Part shown: positions 33,719-42,332 of the stretch, piece after piece
Numbering within the stretch: position 1 is the first letter of the stretch
How the letters are laid out: each line of letters begins with the position of its first letter
Origin: Bradyrhizobium sp. WSM1417
GTDB lineage: Bacteria; Pseudomonadota; Alphaproteobacteria; Rhizobiales; Xanthobacteraceae
DNA: 64,000 nucleotides
Direction: 5' to 3'
NCBI RefSeq assembly: GCF_000515415.1
Contig: NZ_KI911783.1
Span: forward strand, 1,602,392-1,666,391
Made by a program: the position numbers and the translations under genes
Notes under the pieces: model-generated
What the model was told of the DNA's origin: nothing
The model's input: only the letters and a program-made list of their open reading frames with translations
The model's database searches: none

Positions 33719-35332
33719 ATGACGTGCGACATCGCAGCGACCATCTCGAAGGCCCGCGAGCATTCCATCGGCGACCTCCTGCGCCGTGCGGCGGGCCGCG
33801 ATCCGGGCAAGCTCGCGGTGAGCTGCGGCGATGTGAGCTGGACCTTTGCCGAGATGGACGCGATCTGCAATCGGCTCGGCCGCGGCCTGCTTGGCCTCGG
33901 CGTGAAGAAGGGTGACCGCGTAGCCGTGCTCTCGCGCAATTCGCACGCCTTTGCGGCGCTCCGGTTCGCATTGGCCCGGATCGGCGCGGTGCTGGTGCCG
34001 ATCAACTTCATGCTCAATCCGGACGAGATAAACTTCATCCTGAAGAGCTCCGGCGCAAAGCTGCTCGCGGCCGGTCCTGATTTCGTCGAGCCGGCGCGCG
34101 CGGCCAGCGCCAGGGATTGCGCGGTCGAGAAGATGATCTGGCTGCCGGGTGAGGATCCCGCCACGGCGCCCGCGGGCCTCACCAGCTTCGACGATCTCCT
34201 CAGCCTCGATGGCTCGTACCTCGATGCCTCCGTCGACAGTCGCGATCTCGCGCAGATCGTCTACACCAGCGGCACGGAATCGCTGCCCAAGGGCGCGATG
34301 CTGACCCATGAAGCGGTGATGTGGCAGTATGTCAGCTGCATCATCGACGGCGGCATGAGCGTGGACGACAAATTCCTGCACGCGCTTCCGCTCTATCATT
34401 GCGCGCAGCTCGACGTGTTCCTAGGGCCGCAAATCTATCTCGGCGCCTCCGGCGTGATCACGGGCAAGCCGGCGGCCGACAACATTCTGTCGTTGATCCA
34501 GACGCACAGGATCACGTCGTTCTTCGCGCCGCCGACGATCTGGATCGCGATGCTGCGCTCGCCCAATTTCGACAAGACGGATTTGTCGACCTTGCAGAAG
34601 GGTTATTACGGCGCCTCGATCATGCCGGTGGAGGTGCTGCTCGAGCTCCAGCGCCGCCTGCCCGGTGTGAAGTTCTGGAATTTCTACGGCCAGACCGAGA
34701 TCGCGCCCCTCGCAACCGTGCTGGGTCCTGCGGACCAGCTGCGCAAGGCCGGCTCCGCCGGCAAGCCCGTGCTCAATGTCGAGACCCGCGTGGTCAACAC
34801 TTCTATGGAGGATGTGAAGGTCGGCGAAGTCGGCGAGATCGTGCACCGCTCGCCGCATCTGCTCTCCGGCTATTACAACGATCCGGTCAAGACGGCGGCG
34901 GCGTTCTCCGGCGGCTGGTTTCACTCCGGCGATCTCGCCACCGTCGATGAAGAGGGCCACATCACCGTGGTCGATCGCGTCAAGGACATGATCAAGACCG
35001 GTGGTGAAAACGTCGCGAGCCGCGAGGTCGAGGAGATGGTCTACCGCATCCCCGCAGTGTCCGAGGTTGCGGTGGTCGGCCTGCCCGATCCGCGCTGGAT
35101 CGAGGCGGTGACTGCAATCGTCGTGGTCAAGAGCGGCGAGAAGCTCGACGAGGACACGGTCATCAAGCATTGCGCCGGCCAGATGGCGCATTTCAAGGTG
35201 CCCAAGCGCGTCATCTTCGTCGATGCCCTGCCCAAGAACCCGAGCGGCAAGCTGCTCAAGCGCGAGCTGCGCCAGCGCTTCGTCGGCGGCGAAACACTCG
35301 ACAAGGCGATCCAGAAGAACTTTGGGACCTGA
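33719..35332 (+). CDS. Acyl-CoA synthetase (AMP-forming)
   Basis: A 537-residue ANL-superfamily enzyme from the ATG at 33719 (AGGGGAACGG upstream). Motifs: VYTSGTESLPKGAMLTHEA (A3 P-loop, Thr/Ser rich), WNFYGQTEIAPLATV (A5), WFHSGDLATVDEEGHITVVDR (A7/A8) and KNPSGKLLKREL with the catalytic Lys (A10). It activates a carboxylic acid to its acyl-CoA with ATP. Its size and N-terminus resemble fatty-acid or short-chain acyl-CoA synthetases; no substrate residues are obvious. Sixteen bases downstream lies the frameshifted quinone reductase. Confidence 0.92.
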   Translation: MTCDIAATISKAREHSIGDLLRRAAGRDPGKLAVSCGDVSWTFAEMDAICNRLGRGLLGLGVKKGDRVAVLSRNSHAFAALRFALARIGAVLVPINFMLNPDEINFILKSSGAKLLAAGPDFVEPARAASARDCAVEKMIWLPGEDPATAPAGLTSFDDLLSLDGSYLDASVDSRDLAQIVYTSGTESLPKGAMLTHEAVMWQYVSCIIDGGMSVDDKFLHALPLYHCAQLDVFLGPQIYLGASGVITGKPAADNILSLIQTHRITSFFAPPTIWIAMLRSPNFDKTDLSTLQKGYYGASIMPVEVLLELQRRLPGVKFWNFYGQTEIAPLATVLGPADQLRKAGSAGKPVLNVETRVVNTSMEDVKVGEVGEIVHRSPHLLSGYYNDPVKTAAAFSGGWFHSGDLATVDEEGHITVVDRVKDMIKTGGENVASREVEEMVYRIPAVSEVAVVGLPDPRWIEAVTAIVVVKSGEKLDEDTVIKHCAGQMAHFKVPKRVIFVDALPKNPSGKLLKRELRQRFVGGETLDKAIQKNFGT

Positions 35333-35348
35333 CGCGGAGCGCCCGACC

Positions 35349-36355
35349 ATGAAAGTCTGGCAAATCGCGCGGGACTGGTCGATCGAGGGAATGGAGCTCG
35401 CCGATCTACCCGAGCCCAAGCCCGGTCCGGGGCAGGTCGCGGTGCGCATGCGGGCGGCATCGCTGAATTATCGCGATCTGCTCACGGTGCAGGGCAAGGG
35501 CGGCGTCACGAGATTGCCGCTGATCCCGTTCTCCGATGGCGCCGGCGAGGTGATCGCCGCCGGCGACGGCGTTTCCCGCGTAGCAGTCGGGGACCGCGTC
35601 TGCCCGATGTTCTTCCAATCGTGGATCGACGGAGCGGTTTCAGCCGCGAGCCGGCGCTACGCGCTCGGTGGCACGCGTCCGGGCGTGTTGCAGGAAGTCA
35701 TGTTGCTCGACGCGGAGGGTGTCAGCCGCCTTCCGTCGCATCTCTCTTTCCAGGAAGCGGCGACGCTGCCTTGCGCCGGTCTCACGGCGTGGCGCGCCCT
35801 GTTTGAGGAAGCCAAGATGCAGCCCGGCGACACCGTGCTAGTGCAGGGTACCGGCGGTGTGTCGATTTTTGCGCTGCAATTCGCAAAGCTCGCTGGCGCG
35901 AGCGTGATCGTGACCTCTTCGAGCGATGAGAAGCTCGAACGCGCTCGTGCGCTCGGCGCCGATCACACCATCAACTATCGCTCAATTCCTGAGTGGGGCA
36001 AGGCCGCGGCAGCGTGGACCGGTGGCGGCGTCGACCACGTCGTCGAGGTCGGCGGTAAGGATACGTTCTCGCAGTCACTGGAGGCGGCGCGGATCGGTGG
36101 TACCATTCTGGTGATTGGCGTGCTCTCCGGCTTCTCGCAGCAGATCGCGATTCCAAGCCTGTTCTCCAAGAATTTGCAAGTCATCGGCCTCTCTGTCGGC
36201 AGCCGCCGTATGTTCGAGGTATGACGGCAGCGATGAGCCGCAATGGCAAGAAGCCGGTGATCGACCGCAGTTTTGCCTTCGATGCCGTGCGCGACGCGTT
36301 GCGGTTGATGCAGCAAGGCGGCCATTTCGGCAAGATCGTGGTGGAGTTTGGTTGA
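35349..36355 (+). pseudogene. NADPH:quinone oxidoreductase-like MDR protein, frameshifted near the C-terminus
   Basis: The frame from the ATG at 35349 (MKVWQIARDW) has the GroES fold (RMRAASLNYRDLLTVQGKGG) and nucleotide turn GDTVLVQGTGGVSIFALQFAK. It stops after 291 residues at 36224, at RRMFEV. The next frame from 36221 (MTAAMSRNGKKPVIDRSFAF) supplies the expected C-terminus, QQGGHFGKIVVEFG, ending at 36355. A one-base deletion in GAGG(A)TATG would explain it, since FEDMTAA would be restored. The 291-residue product lacks the last 44 residues. Whether it is real or a sequencing error is open. It follows the acyl-CoA synthetase by 16 bases. Confidence 0.85.
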
Positions 36356-36397
36356 GCGGAATTCGGCGAGAGCTGCAGCGCGCAACTCGCCCTACAT

Positions 36398-36483
36398 CGT
36401 CATTGCGAGCGCAGCGAAGCAATCCAGAATCTTTCCGCAGAGACAGCCTGGATTGCTTCGTCGGTTCTCTCCTCGCAATGACG
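36398..36483. repeat. Dispersed palindromic repeat, family A, copy 3
   Basis: Left arm CGTCATTGCGAGCGCAGCG, then AGCAATCCAG; right arm CTGGATTGCTTCGTCGG and CTCCTCGCAATGACG. The last segment is imperfect (GGTTCTC where GCTTCGC is expected). It lies between the frameshifted reductase and the MFS gene. Confidence 0.88.
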
Positions 36484-36499
36484 GCTGAGAAGGCGCGCC

Positions 36500-37702
36500 T
36501 CAATACTTCTTTACAGCCGCGCCGAACGCGAACCACAGCGCCATGGACGCGAGGCCAAAACCGCCGAGCAGCAGGAAGGTCGGGCCGTAGCCGATCCATT
36601 GCGCGATCCAGCCGCCCAGCGCGGGGCTGAGGCTCGCGCCGATGCCCTGCACGGTGATGACGGCACCCTGGCCGAGATTGATGCGGCCGGTGCCATTGAG
36701 CGAGCGCGCGACCATGCCTGGGACGGCAACCGTCTGGAGCCCGGTGCCGATGCCGTCGAGCACCTGCATCGGCACGACGCCCCACCATCCCGTGACGAAG
36801 AAGGCGAGCACGCCGCGGATGGGCAGGAACATGAAGGAGACGAGGATGATGGGCCAGTAGTTGCGCTTGCTCGCCGCCTTCATTGCGATCAGCGACGTGA
36901 TGACCATGACGCCTTGCGCGATCACCACGGTGGTCGCGACGAAGCTCGGGCCGTTGGCCTGGCCTTCCGCGACCGCCGCCAGGCCGTAGAGCGGTACGAT
37001 GGCGGCATTGCCGAGATGAAACAGCGCGAGCGCCAGTGCCAGCACCAGCAGCGCGCGGTGCTTGAGCAGCATCGTGAGCGCGTCCGGCGCGCTGTCCGGA
37101 TCGTCCTCCTTGCTGCCGCGCGCGGCGCGATCGTCGATCGCCTTGGCCGGGATCATCATCACGCAGGCGATCGCGATGGCGCCGAACACAGCCGCCAGCA
37201 CGAACACCGAGACATAGCCGAACTTGTAACCGAGATAGCCCGACAGCGCGGCGCCGACCATATTGCCGGCATGGTTGAACGCCTGGTTGCGGCCGTTGAG
37301 CGCGTTGAAGCCCTTCTGCTTGGCGATGCCGAGCGTGATGCCGGTGACCGCCGGCACGATCGCGGCGCTCGCCAGCGATTGTGCGACCTGCGAGAATGTC
37401 ACCGCCCAGAAATTCTGCGAGATCAGGATGATCGCGGACGCGAGCACCACGCAAATACCGGGAATGACGACCCACATGCGCTTGTTGCGGCTGGCGTCGA
37501 TGAAGCCTCCGATCGGCGTCGTGATCAGCATGCCCGCGACATTGCCGATCGTCATCGCGGTGCCGATCAACCCGCTCGCCCAGCCGCGCTCCTGAAGAAA
37601 AACGCCGACGAAAGGGCCGATGCCCGACTGCATGTCGGCCATGAAGAAGTTGAGAGCGAACAGGGGCCAGATACGAGACGAGGAGGGGGACCGCGATGTC
37701 AT
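36500..37702 (-). CDS. MFS transporter
   Basis: A 400-residue polytopic protein starting MTSRSPSSSRIWPLFALNFFMADMQ at 37702. The MFS motif A-like loop is GGFIDASRNKRMWVVIPG between helices 2 and 3, and there are about 12 hydrophobic helices. A hydrophilic loop (DRAARGSKEDDPDSAPDAL) separates the two halves. It lacks features pointing to a known drug or sugar family. The promoter region faces the MBL gene at 37894 and shares about 190 bases. The C-terminal GPTFLLLGGFGLASMALWFAFGAAVKKY is membrane-embedded. Confidence 0.9.
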   Translation of the reverse strand: MTSRSPSSSRIWPLFALNFFMADMQSGIGPFVGVFLQERGWASGLIGTAMTIGNVAGMLITTPIGGFIDASRNKRMWVVIPGICVVLASAIILISQNFWAVTFSQVAQSLASAAIVPAVTGITLGIAKQKGFNALNGRNQAFNHAGNMVGAALSGYLGYKFGYVSVFVLAAVFGAIAIACVMMIPAKAIDDRAARGSKEDDPDSAPDALTMLLKHRALLVLALALALFHLGNAAIVPLYGLAAVAEGQANGPSFVATTVVIAQGVMVITSLIAMKAASKRNYWPIILVSFMFLPIRGVLAFFVTGWWGVVPMQVLDGIGTGLQTVAVPGMVARSLNGTGRINLGQGAVITVQGIGASLSPALGGWIAQWIGYGPTFLLLGGFGLASMALWFAFGAAVKKY

Positions 37703-37893
37703 CGATACCAAAACGTGGTCTCAGCCGGGATACGGCGGGTGGGACATGATCCTTTCAGCCAATCGATCTGGCGCGGACGAGAGTTTAACGAGGGCTGATC
37801 GGGTTGGTTCCAGGTTTCGCCCGGTCGTTGGGGCTTGCGGTCACGGCCAGCAATTCCTTATTGACGTTGGATCGTCTCTGTCGGGAGTACGGC

Positions 37894-38694
37894 ATGCCTC
37901 TCTGGACCTGCGAAACCTGCGGCGCGCAATTTCCGGGCGAAAATCCGCCAACGTCCTGTGAAATTTGCGAGGACGAACGGCAATACGTCGGGTGGAAGGG
38001 TCAGACTTTCCTCACGCGCGAGGCGCTCTCGGAACGCCACCGCCTGGTCTGGCGCGACGATCTCGGCCTGACCGGCCTCGCGCTCGAGCCAAGCTTTGCC
38101 ATCGGACAGCGCGCGCTGTTGGTGCCGCTCGCGGACGGCTGGCTGATGTGGGATTGCGTACCGCTGGCGACGCCGGAGGCGATCGCGCATGTGCGGTCAC
38201 TCGGCGGATTGAAGGCGATCGCGATCTCGCATCCGCATTACTATGGTGCACTCGCCGACTGGAGCGAGGCGTTCGGCCGGGTGCCGGTCTATCTGCACGC
38301 CGATGATCGCCAGTGGGTGACGCGTCCGCATGCGTCGATCGAGCACTGGACCGGCGACAGCCATCGTATCTCCGACGATGTGCTGCTGCTGCGCACCGGC
38401 GGTCATTTCGCCGGGGCCACCATGCTGCACCATGCGAGCGGTGCGGAGGGCAGGGGCGCGCTGCTCACCGGCGATATCGCGCAGGTGACGATGGATCGCC
38501 GCTTCGTCAGCTTCATGTACTCCTATCCGAACTACACGCCGCTCAATGCCGCTGCGGTGCGACGGATTGCGGCTGCCGTCGAGCCGCTGGCGTTCGATCG
38601 CATCTACGGCGCCTGGTGGGACCGCAACATCGCCGCAGGCGCCAAGGCCGCATTCACGGCGTCTGTCGCGCGATACATCGCGGCCATCGCCTGA
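37894..38694 (+). CDS. Rubredoxin-like zinc ribbon fused to degenerate MBL-fold protein
   Basis: A 266-residue protein with N-terminal C-E-T-C-G ... C-E-I-C-E (residues 5-27), a zinc ribbon/rubredoxin-like knuckle. The rest is an MBL fold (LTGDIAQVTMDRRFVSFMYSYPNY, TGGHFAGATMLHH), but the first metal motif is SHPHYYGA, lacking Asp and the third His of HxHxDH. One metal at most, or none, seems likely. The start at 37894 fits the cysteine motif. Function unknown; similar fusions occur in other bacteria. No regulatory element is visible. Confidence 0.85.
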   Translation: MPLWTCETCGAQFPGENPPTSCEICEDERQYVGWKGQTFLTREALSERHRLVWRDDLGLTGLALEPSFAIGQRALLVPLADGWLMWDCVPLATPEAIAHVRSLGGLKAIAISHPHYYGALADWSEAFGRVPVYLHADDRQWVTRPHASIEHWTGDSHRISDDVLLLRTGGHFAGATMLHHASGAEGRGALLTGDIAQVTMDRRFVSFMYSYPNYTPLNAAAVRRIAAAVEPLAFDRIYGAWWDRNIAAGAKAAFTASVARYIAAIA

Positions 38695-38723
38695 GCCGGC
38701 TCGCGACTGGATTTATCTTGCTG

Positions 38724-38740
38724 GTCCATAATAAATGGAC
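38724..38740. promoter_or_regulatory. Candidate operator upstream of the MetX-like/desaturase pair
   Basis: GTCCAT (38724-38729) AATAA ATGGAC (38735-38740) is a perfect inverted repeat. It lies 109 bases before the MetX-like start in the 154-base gap. AT-rich TATAAG follows at 38741. Operator by symmetry only. Confidence 0.4.
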
Positions 38741-38848
38741 TATAAGTACAGTTATTAAGCGTGACGCGACGATGCGTCTGCGGGACCGGCATGATCGATG
38801 CATCGCCGTTTCCGCGGCGCGCTTGCCGCGTGAGCGGGAGTTCGGTCG

Positions 38849-39865
38849 ATGACGGCAGGGCGGGACTACGAGATTTTCGAGGCCGGCGACGTCGCGCTCC
38901 GGTCCGCGATCGTCGTCCCCTCGCTCAAGCTCGCCTACAAGACCTACGGCACGCTCAGTCCGGACAAGGACAATGTGATTCTCTATCCGACCTCGTTCAG
39001 CGCGCAGCACACCGACACCGAGTGGCTGATCGGCACCGACGGGGTGCTCGACCCCACGCGCTACTTCATCGTGATCCCGAACCTGTTCGGTAACGGCCTG
39101 TCGTCCTCGCCTTCGAATACCGCCGCGCCATTCCCGATCGTGACCTATCACGATGCCATCGCGGTCCAGCACCGGCTGCTCACCGAACGGTTCGGTATCT
39201 CGAAGCTTGCCCTGGTCTATGGCTGGTCGATGGGCGGCATGCAGGCCTATCACTGGGCGGCGCAGCATCCCGATATGGTCGAGCGGGCGGCGGTCGTCTG
39301 CGGCAGTGCCCGCTGCGCGCCCTATAATCATGTCTTCCTGGAAAGCGTGAAGGCCGCGCTGACCGCCGATCCCGCCTTCCGCGACGGCCGCTTCGTCGAA
39401 AAGCCCGTCGCAGGCTATCGCGCCATGGGGCGCGTCTACGCGGGTTGGGCGATGTCGCACGGTTTCTATCGCGACGAGATCTGGCGCGAAGCAGGCTTCA
39501 CCTCGCTGGACGACTATCTCGTCCGTGCATGGGACGCGGCGTTTGCCCGGCGCGATGCCAACGATCTCTTGGCTCAGATCGGGATGTGGCAGAACGGCGA
39601 TATCAGTCGCTGCGCCACATTCAACGGCGATTTCAATCGCGCGCTCGGTGCGATCACGGCCCACATGCTGCTGATGCCCGGTGCGACCGACCGCTATTTC
39701 GATGTCCGCGACAACGAGGACGAACTCGGCCGGCTGGTCAATGCACGCTCTGCGGTGCTGCATCCGATCCCGTCGCTGCACGGCCATCGCGCCGGCAACC
39801 CCGTCAACAATTTGCGCGATCGGGCCTTCATCAAGGCCGAGATCGCAGAGCTCCTCGGCAAGTAG
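38849..39865 (+). CDS. Alpha/beta fold hydrolase of the homoserine O-acetyltransferase (MetX-like) group
   Basis: A 338-residue protein. The MetX-type layout is present: strand LKLAYKTYGTLSPDKDNVILYPTSFSA, the nucleophile Ser in YGWSMGGMQAYHWA (near residue 128), Asp in MPGATDRYFDVRDNEDEL and His in LHGHRAGNP. The Arg and Tyr that fix homoserine cannot be judged by eye. It may be an acyltransferase or a hydrolase of that family. Downstream, the desaturase gene starts 15 bases later, an odd partner for methionine synthesis. The operator-like dyad at 38724 may control both. Confidence 0.88.
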   Translation: MTAGRDYEIFEAGDVALRSAIVVPSLKLAYKTYGTLSPDKDNVILYPTSFSAQHTDTEWLIGTDGVLDPTRYFIVIPNLFGNGLSSSPSNTAAPFPIVTYHDAIAVQHRLLTERFGISKLALVYGWSMGGMQAYHWAAQHPDMVERAAVVCGSARCAPYNHVFLESVKAALTADPAFRDGRFVEKPVAGYRAMGRVYAGWAMSHGFYRDEIWREAGFTSLDDYLVRAWDAAFARRDANDLLAQIGMWQNGDISRCATFNGDFNRALGAITAHMLLMPGATDRYFDVRDNEDELGRLVNARSAVLHPIPSLHGHRAGNPVNNLRDRAFIKAEIAELLGK

Positions 39866-39880
39866 GGCAGGCATCCGATC

Positions 39881-40828
39881 ATGAGCGACGCAACCGTTTC
39901 AGAGTCCGGCCATCGGCTGAAGCCGCTGGCGCCGGCGATGCTGCGCGAACTCTCGGTGCGGTCCAACCTCAAGGGCGCCGTGCAGAGCCTCGGTCATTAC
40001 GGCGTGATCCTGCTGGTCGGCGCGCTGATCTGGACGGTCGCCGCACGCCATGGCGTGCTCTGGGCGCTGCCGCTGATGGCGGTGCAGGGCTATCTCGTCG
40101 CCTTCCTGTTCATGGCCGTGCATGAGACCGCGCACAAGACTGCGTTCAAAAGTCGCGGACTCAACCTCGTGGTCGGCTATCTCTCGGGCTTCATCATCGG
40201 ATTGCCTTACGAATATTATTGCCTGTTCCACTGGGACCATCACCGCTACACCCAGGATCCGGACAAGGACCCCGAACTGATCGTCGGCGTGAAGCCGACA
40301 TCGGACACGCAGCTCGCGATCGCCTATAGCGGCCTGCTTCAGGTCGCCGGACGCCTGCGGCTGATGCTCGGCCATGCCGTCACCGGCGAGGTCGTCGTGC
40401 CCTGGATTCCCGAGAACAGGCGCGCGATCATCGTCACCGAGGCGCGCGCCTATGCCGCGCTTTATGCGCTGCTGCTCGTGTTGTCCTTGTGGTTCTCGTC
40501 TGCGCTGCTGCTCTGGGTCTGGATCGTGCCGCTGATCGTCGGGCAGTTCTTCCTGCGGCCCTATCTCTACGCCGAGCACACCGGCTGCGAGCGCACCCGC
40601 AGCGCATTCCAGAACACCCGCACCACCTACACCGGCGCAATCGTCAAATGGATTGCGTGGAACATGCCTTACCATGTCGAGCACCACGCTTATCCCACGA
40701 TCCCATTCCACGCGCTGCCGAAGCTGAACGGGATCGTCGATGGCGAGATCGTCCATCGCGGCCGCGGCTACATCAGGACGACACGCGAGACCTGGGCCTG
40801 GTTTCGCCGACATAGACAGACCGGCTAG
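39881..40828 (+). CDS. Fatty acid desaturase
   Basis: A 315-residue integral membrane di-iron desaturase. The three histidine boxes are HETAHKTAF (H-x3-H), HWDHHRYTQ (H-x2-H-H), and EHHAYPTIP (H-H near the C-terminus, with HVEHHAYP). Four or so membrane segments (YGVILLVGALIWTVAARHGVLWALPLMAVQGYLVAFLFMAV, YAALYALLLVLSLWFSSALLLWVWIVPLIVGQFF). It inserts double bonds or hydroxyl groups into acyl chains or carotenoids; the spacing fits fatty acyl desaturases. It is co-transcribed with the MetX-like gene. Confidence 0.92.
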   Translation: MSDATVSESGHRLKPLAPAMLRELSVRSNLKGAVQSLGHYGVILLVGALIWTVAARHGVLWALPLMAVQGYLVAFLFMAVHETAHKTAFKSRGLNLVVGYLSGFIIGLPYEYYCLFHWDHHRYTQDPDKDPELIVGVKPTSDTQLAIAYSGLLQVAGRLRLMLGHAVTGEVVVPWIPENRRAIIVTEARAYAALYALLLVLSLWFSSALLLWVWIVPLIVGQFFLRPYLYAEHTGCERTRSAFQNTRTTYTGAIVKWIAWNMPYHVEHHAYPTIPFHALPKLNGIVDGEIVHRGRGYIRTTRETWAWFRRHRQTG

Positions 40829-40847
40829 CCTTAGAAATTTGACGCGC

Positions 40848-40879
40848 AAAGGCCCCGATCGCGGTGCGATCGGGGCTTT
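40848..40879. terminator. Bidirectional intrinsic terminator
   Basis: AAAGGCCCCGATC (40848-40860) pairs with GATCGGGGCTTT (40868-40879) across seven bases. It follows the desaturase and faces the small secreted protein gene, so it can serve both strands. Confidence 0.8.
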
Positions 40880-40896
40880 GTCGTGAATGCGGGATA

Positions 40897-41136
40897 TCAG
40901 TAGATCCCGTACGCGCAGACGTTCACGACGCGGACGCGCAGGCCGTGGCGGGTCTGGACGACGCGCTCCTGATAGCAATTGTTGACGCCGCTGTTGACGT
41001 AGACGCCGCCAAAGGCCCAGCCGGGACCCCAGTGATGGTGGAAGCCGTGGGCCGACGCGGCGGTGGGGGCGAGAGCGGCAACGCCGAGCGAGCCGGCGGC
41101 GATCAGACCAAGTGCAAACTTACGAAACATCTTCAT
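40897..41136 (-). CDS. Small secreted protein of unknown function
   Basis: 79 residues, or 77 from the ATG at 41130 (MFRKFALG), which has GGAGA at a better distance. A signal peptide (LGLIAAGSLGVAALAPTAASA) is followed by a short mature region HGFHHHWGPGWAFGGVYVNSGVNNCYQERVVQTRHGLRVRVVNVCAYGIY. The mature part is rich in His and Gly and has two Cys that could form a disulfide. Similar short exported proteins are common in rhizobia. No function assigned. The gene lies alone between two convergent units. Confidence 0.75.
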   Translation of the reverse strand: MKMFRKFALGLIAAGSLGVAALAPTAASAHGFHHHWGPGWAFGGVYVNSGVNNCYQERVVQTRHGLRVRVVNVCAYGIY

Positions 41137-41229
41137 TCTCCGGTATGGCGCAGGGGCCGTTGTTGTGTCCCTGCATCTCGGTCGAGCCGAAACGCGGATG
41201 CGTTCATGCTGGATGAGGAGAATCGTGTT

Positions 41230-42249
41230 TCAGGCGTGTTTCGTCGGTCGCGGCGGATTGCGCCGCCGTCCTGTTTTCTGCGCCGCGCGATAGCGCACAG
41301 CCATCGCCTCTGTCAGCTCGGCCATCTTCTCGCGCAGATCGGCCGGTTCCAGCACTTCGGCCTCGGGCCCGAGCCGCAACAATTCGGCGGCGGCATGCCA
41401 TGACGTCTTGCCGGTCGGCACTCTGGCAATGCGCCAGCCGTCCGCATCCGCGGTCTCTTCGAGTTGCGTACGCGCCCTGACGTAAGGCTGGCTCAGTGCA
41501 TCGAGCAGTTTCACGCCGAAGGGCGACAGCCTAACGATCGCGACATTGGGATGCATCTCGGCCTCGAGACGCAGCGTTGCGTCCCGCCAATAGGCGGCGA
41601 GATCGAAACCGGCGGGCCGCTCACAGCGATCGTCAAGCGCCGTGCAGTCGAGCACGCGCGCGACGCGATAGGTCCGTACGCTTCCGTCGACCAGACCTGC
41701 GAGATACCAGCTGCCACCTTTCAGCACGAGACCGAGCGGCGCGACGCGGCGCTGCTTCTCGGCGCGCCAGCTCTGGTAGCGAATCTTGATCAGTGTCCCG
41801 CGCAAAGTCGCCGCGGCGATGGTGCGCAAATGCCTTGGTTCTTCCGCTTCGCCGAACCAGCCCGGCGCGTCGAGGTGAAAACGCTCCTGCATCCGTCCGG
41901 CGTCTTCGCGCAAATTGGCGGGCAGGGCGGCCATCAGCTTGTTCTGTGCGGCGATCATCGCCGCATCCAGCCCGAACGCCGCCGCCGGGCCCGGCAATCC
42001 CGCCAGGAACAGCGCTTCCGCCTCGCTTTGCGACAGACCGTTCAGCCGCACGCGATAGCCGTCGAGCAGGCGATAGCCGCCCTCCGCACCGCGGTCGGCA
42101 TAGACGGGGACGCCGGACGCCGCGAGCGCGTCGACGTCGCGGTAGATCGTGCGCACCGAGACTTCGCAGGCCTCCGCGAGTTCAGGTGCGGTGACCTGCC
42201 CCTTGGCCTGGAGAGTGGTGAGGATCGACAGCATCCGGCTCGCGCGCAT
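41230..42249 (-). CDS. WYL domain transcriptional regulator (YafY family), copy 1
   Basis: A 339-residue protein. N-terminal helix-turn-helix RMLSILTTLQAKGQVTAPELAEACEVSVRTIYRDVDALAASGVPV (residues 5-48), then a WYL domain with the patch GTLIKIRYQSWRAEKQRRVAPLGLVLKGGSWYLAGL (SWY in place of WYL). The C-terminal WCX region ends with an Arg/Pro-rich tail. It binds small ligands or nucleic acids in relatives. Faces a GST gene at 42333 with a perfect inverted repeat between them, so it likely regulates the GST gene. The second copy at 48935 is smaller and similarly arranged. Confidence 0.92.
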   Translation of the reverse strand: MRASRMLSILTTLQAKGQVTAPELAEACEVSVRTIYRDVDALAASGVPVYADRGAEGGYRLLDGYRVRLNGLSQSEAEALFLAGLPGPAAAFGLDAAMIAAQNKLMAALPANLREDAGRMQERFHLDAPGWFGEAEEPRHLRTIAAATLRGTLIKIRYQSWRAEKQRRVAPLGLVLKGGSWYLAGLVDGSVRTYRVARVLDCTALDDRCERPAGFDLAAYWRDATLRLEAEMHPNVAIVRLSPFGVKLLDALSQPYVRARTQLEETADADGWRIARVPTGKTSWHAAAELLRLGPEAEVLEPADLREKMAELTEAMAVRYRAAQKTGRRRNPPRPTKHA

Positions 42250-42259
42250 GATCCCTTAA

Positions 42260-42290
42260 ACCATACCTGACACAGGATGTCAGGTATGGT
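42260..42290. promoter_or_regulatory. Perfect inverted repeat between WYL regulator and GST genes
   Basis: ACCATACCTGACA (42260-42272), CAGGA, TGTCAGGTATGGT (42278-42290): 13-bp perfect arms with a 5-base spacer, 10 bases upstream of the WYL start and 42 bases upstream of the GST start. The centre contains ACAGGATGT, also found in the second module. Probable WYL-protein operator. Confidence 0.8.
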
Positions 42291-42332
42291 CCGCTATAAC
42301 GCCATCGCCAGCCGGCCAAATGGAGACCTGCC

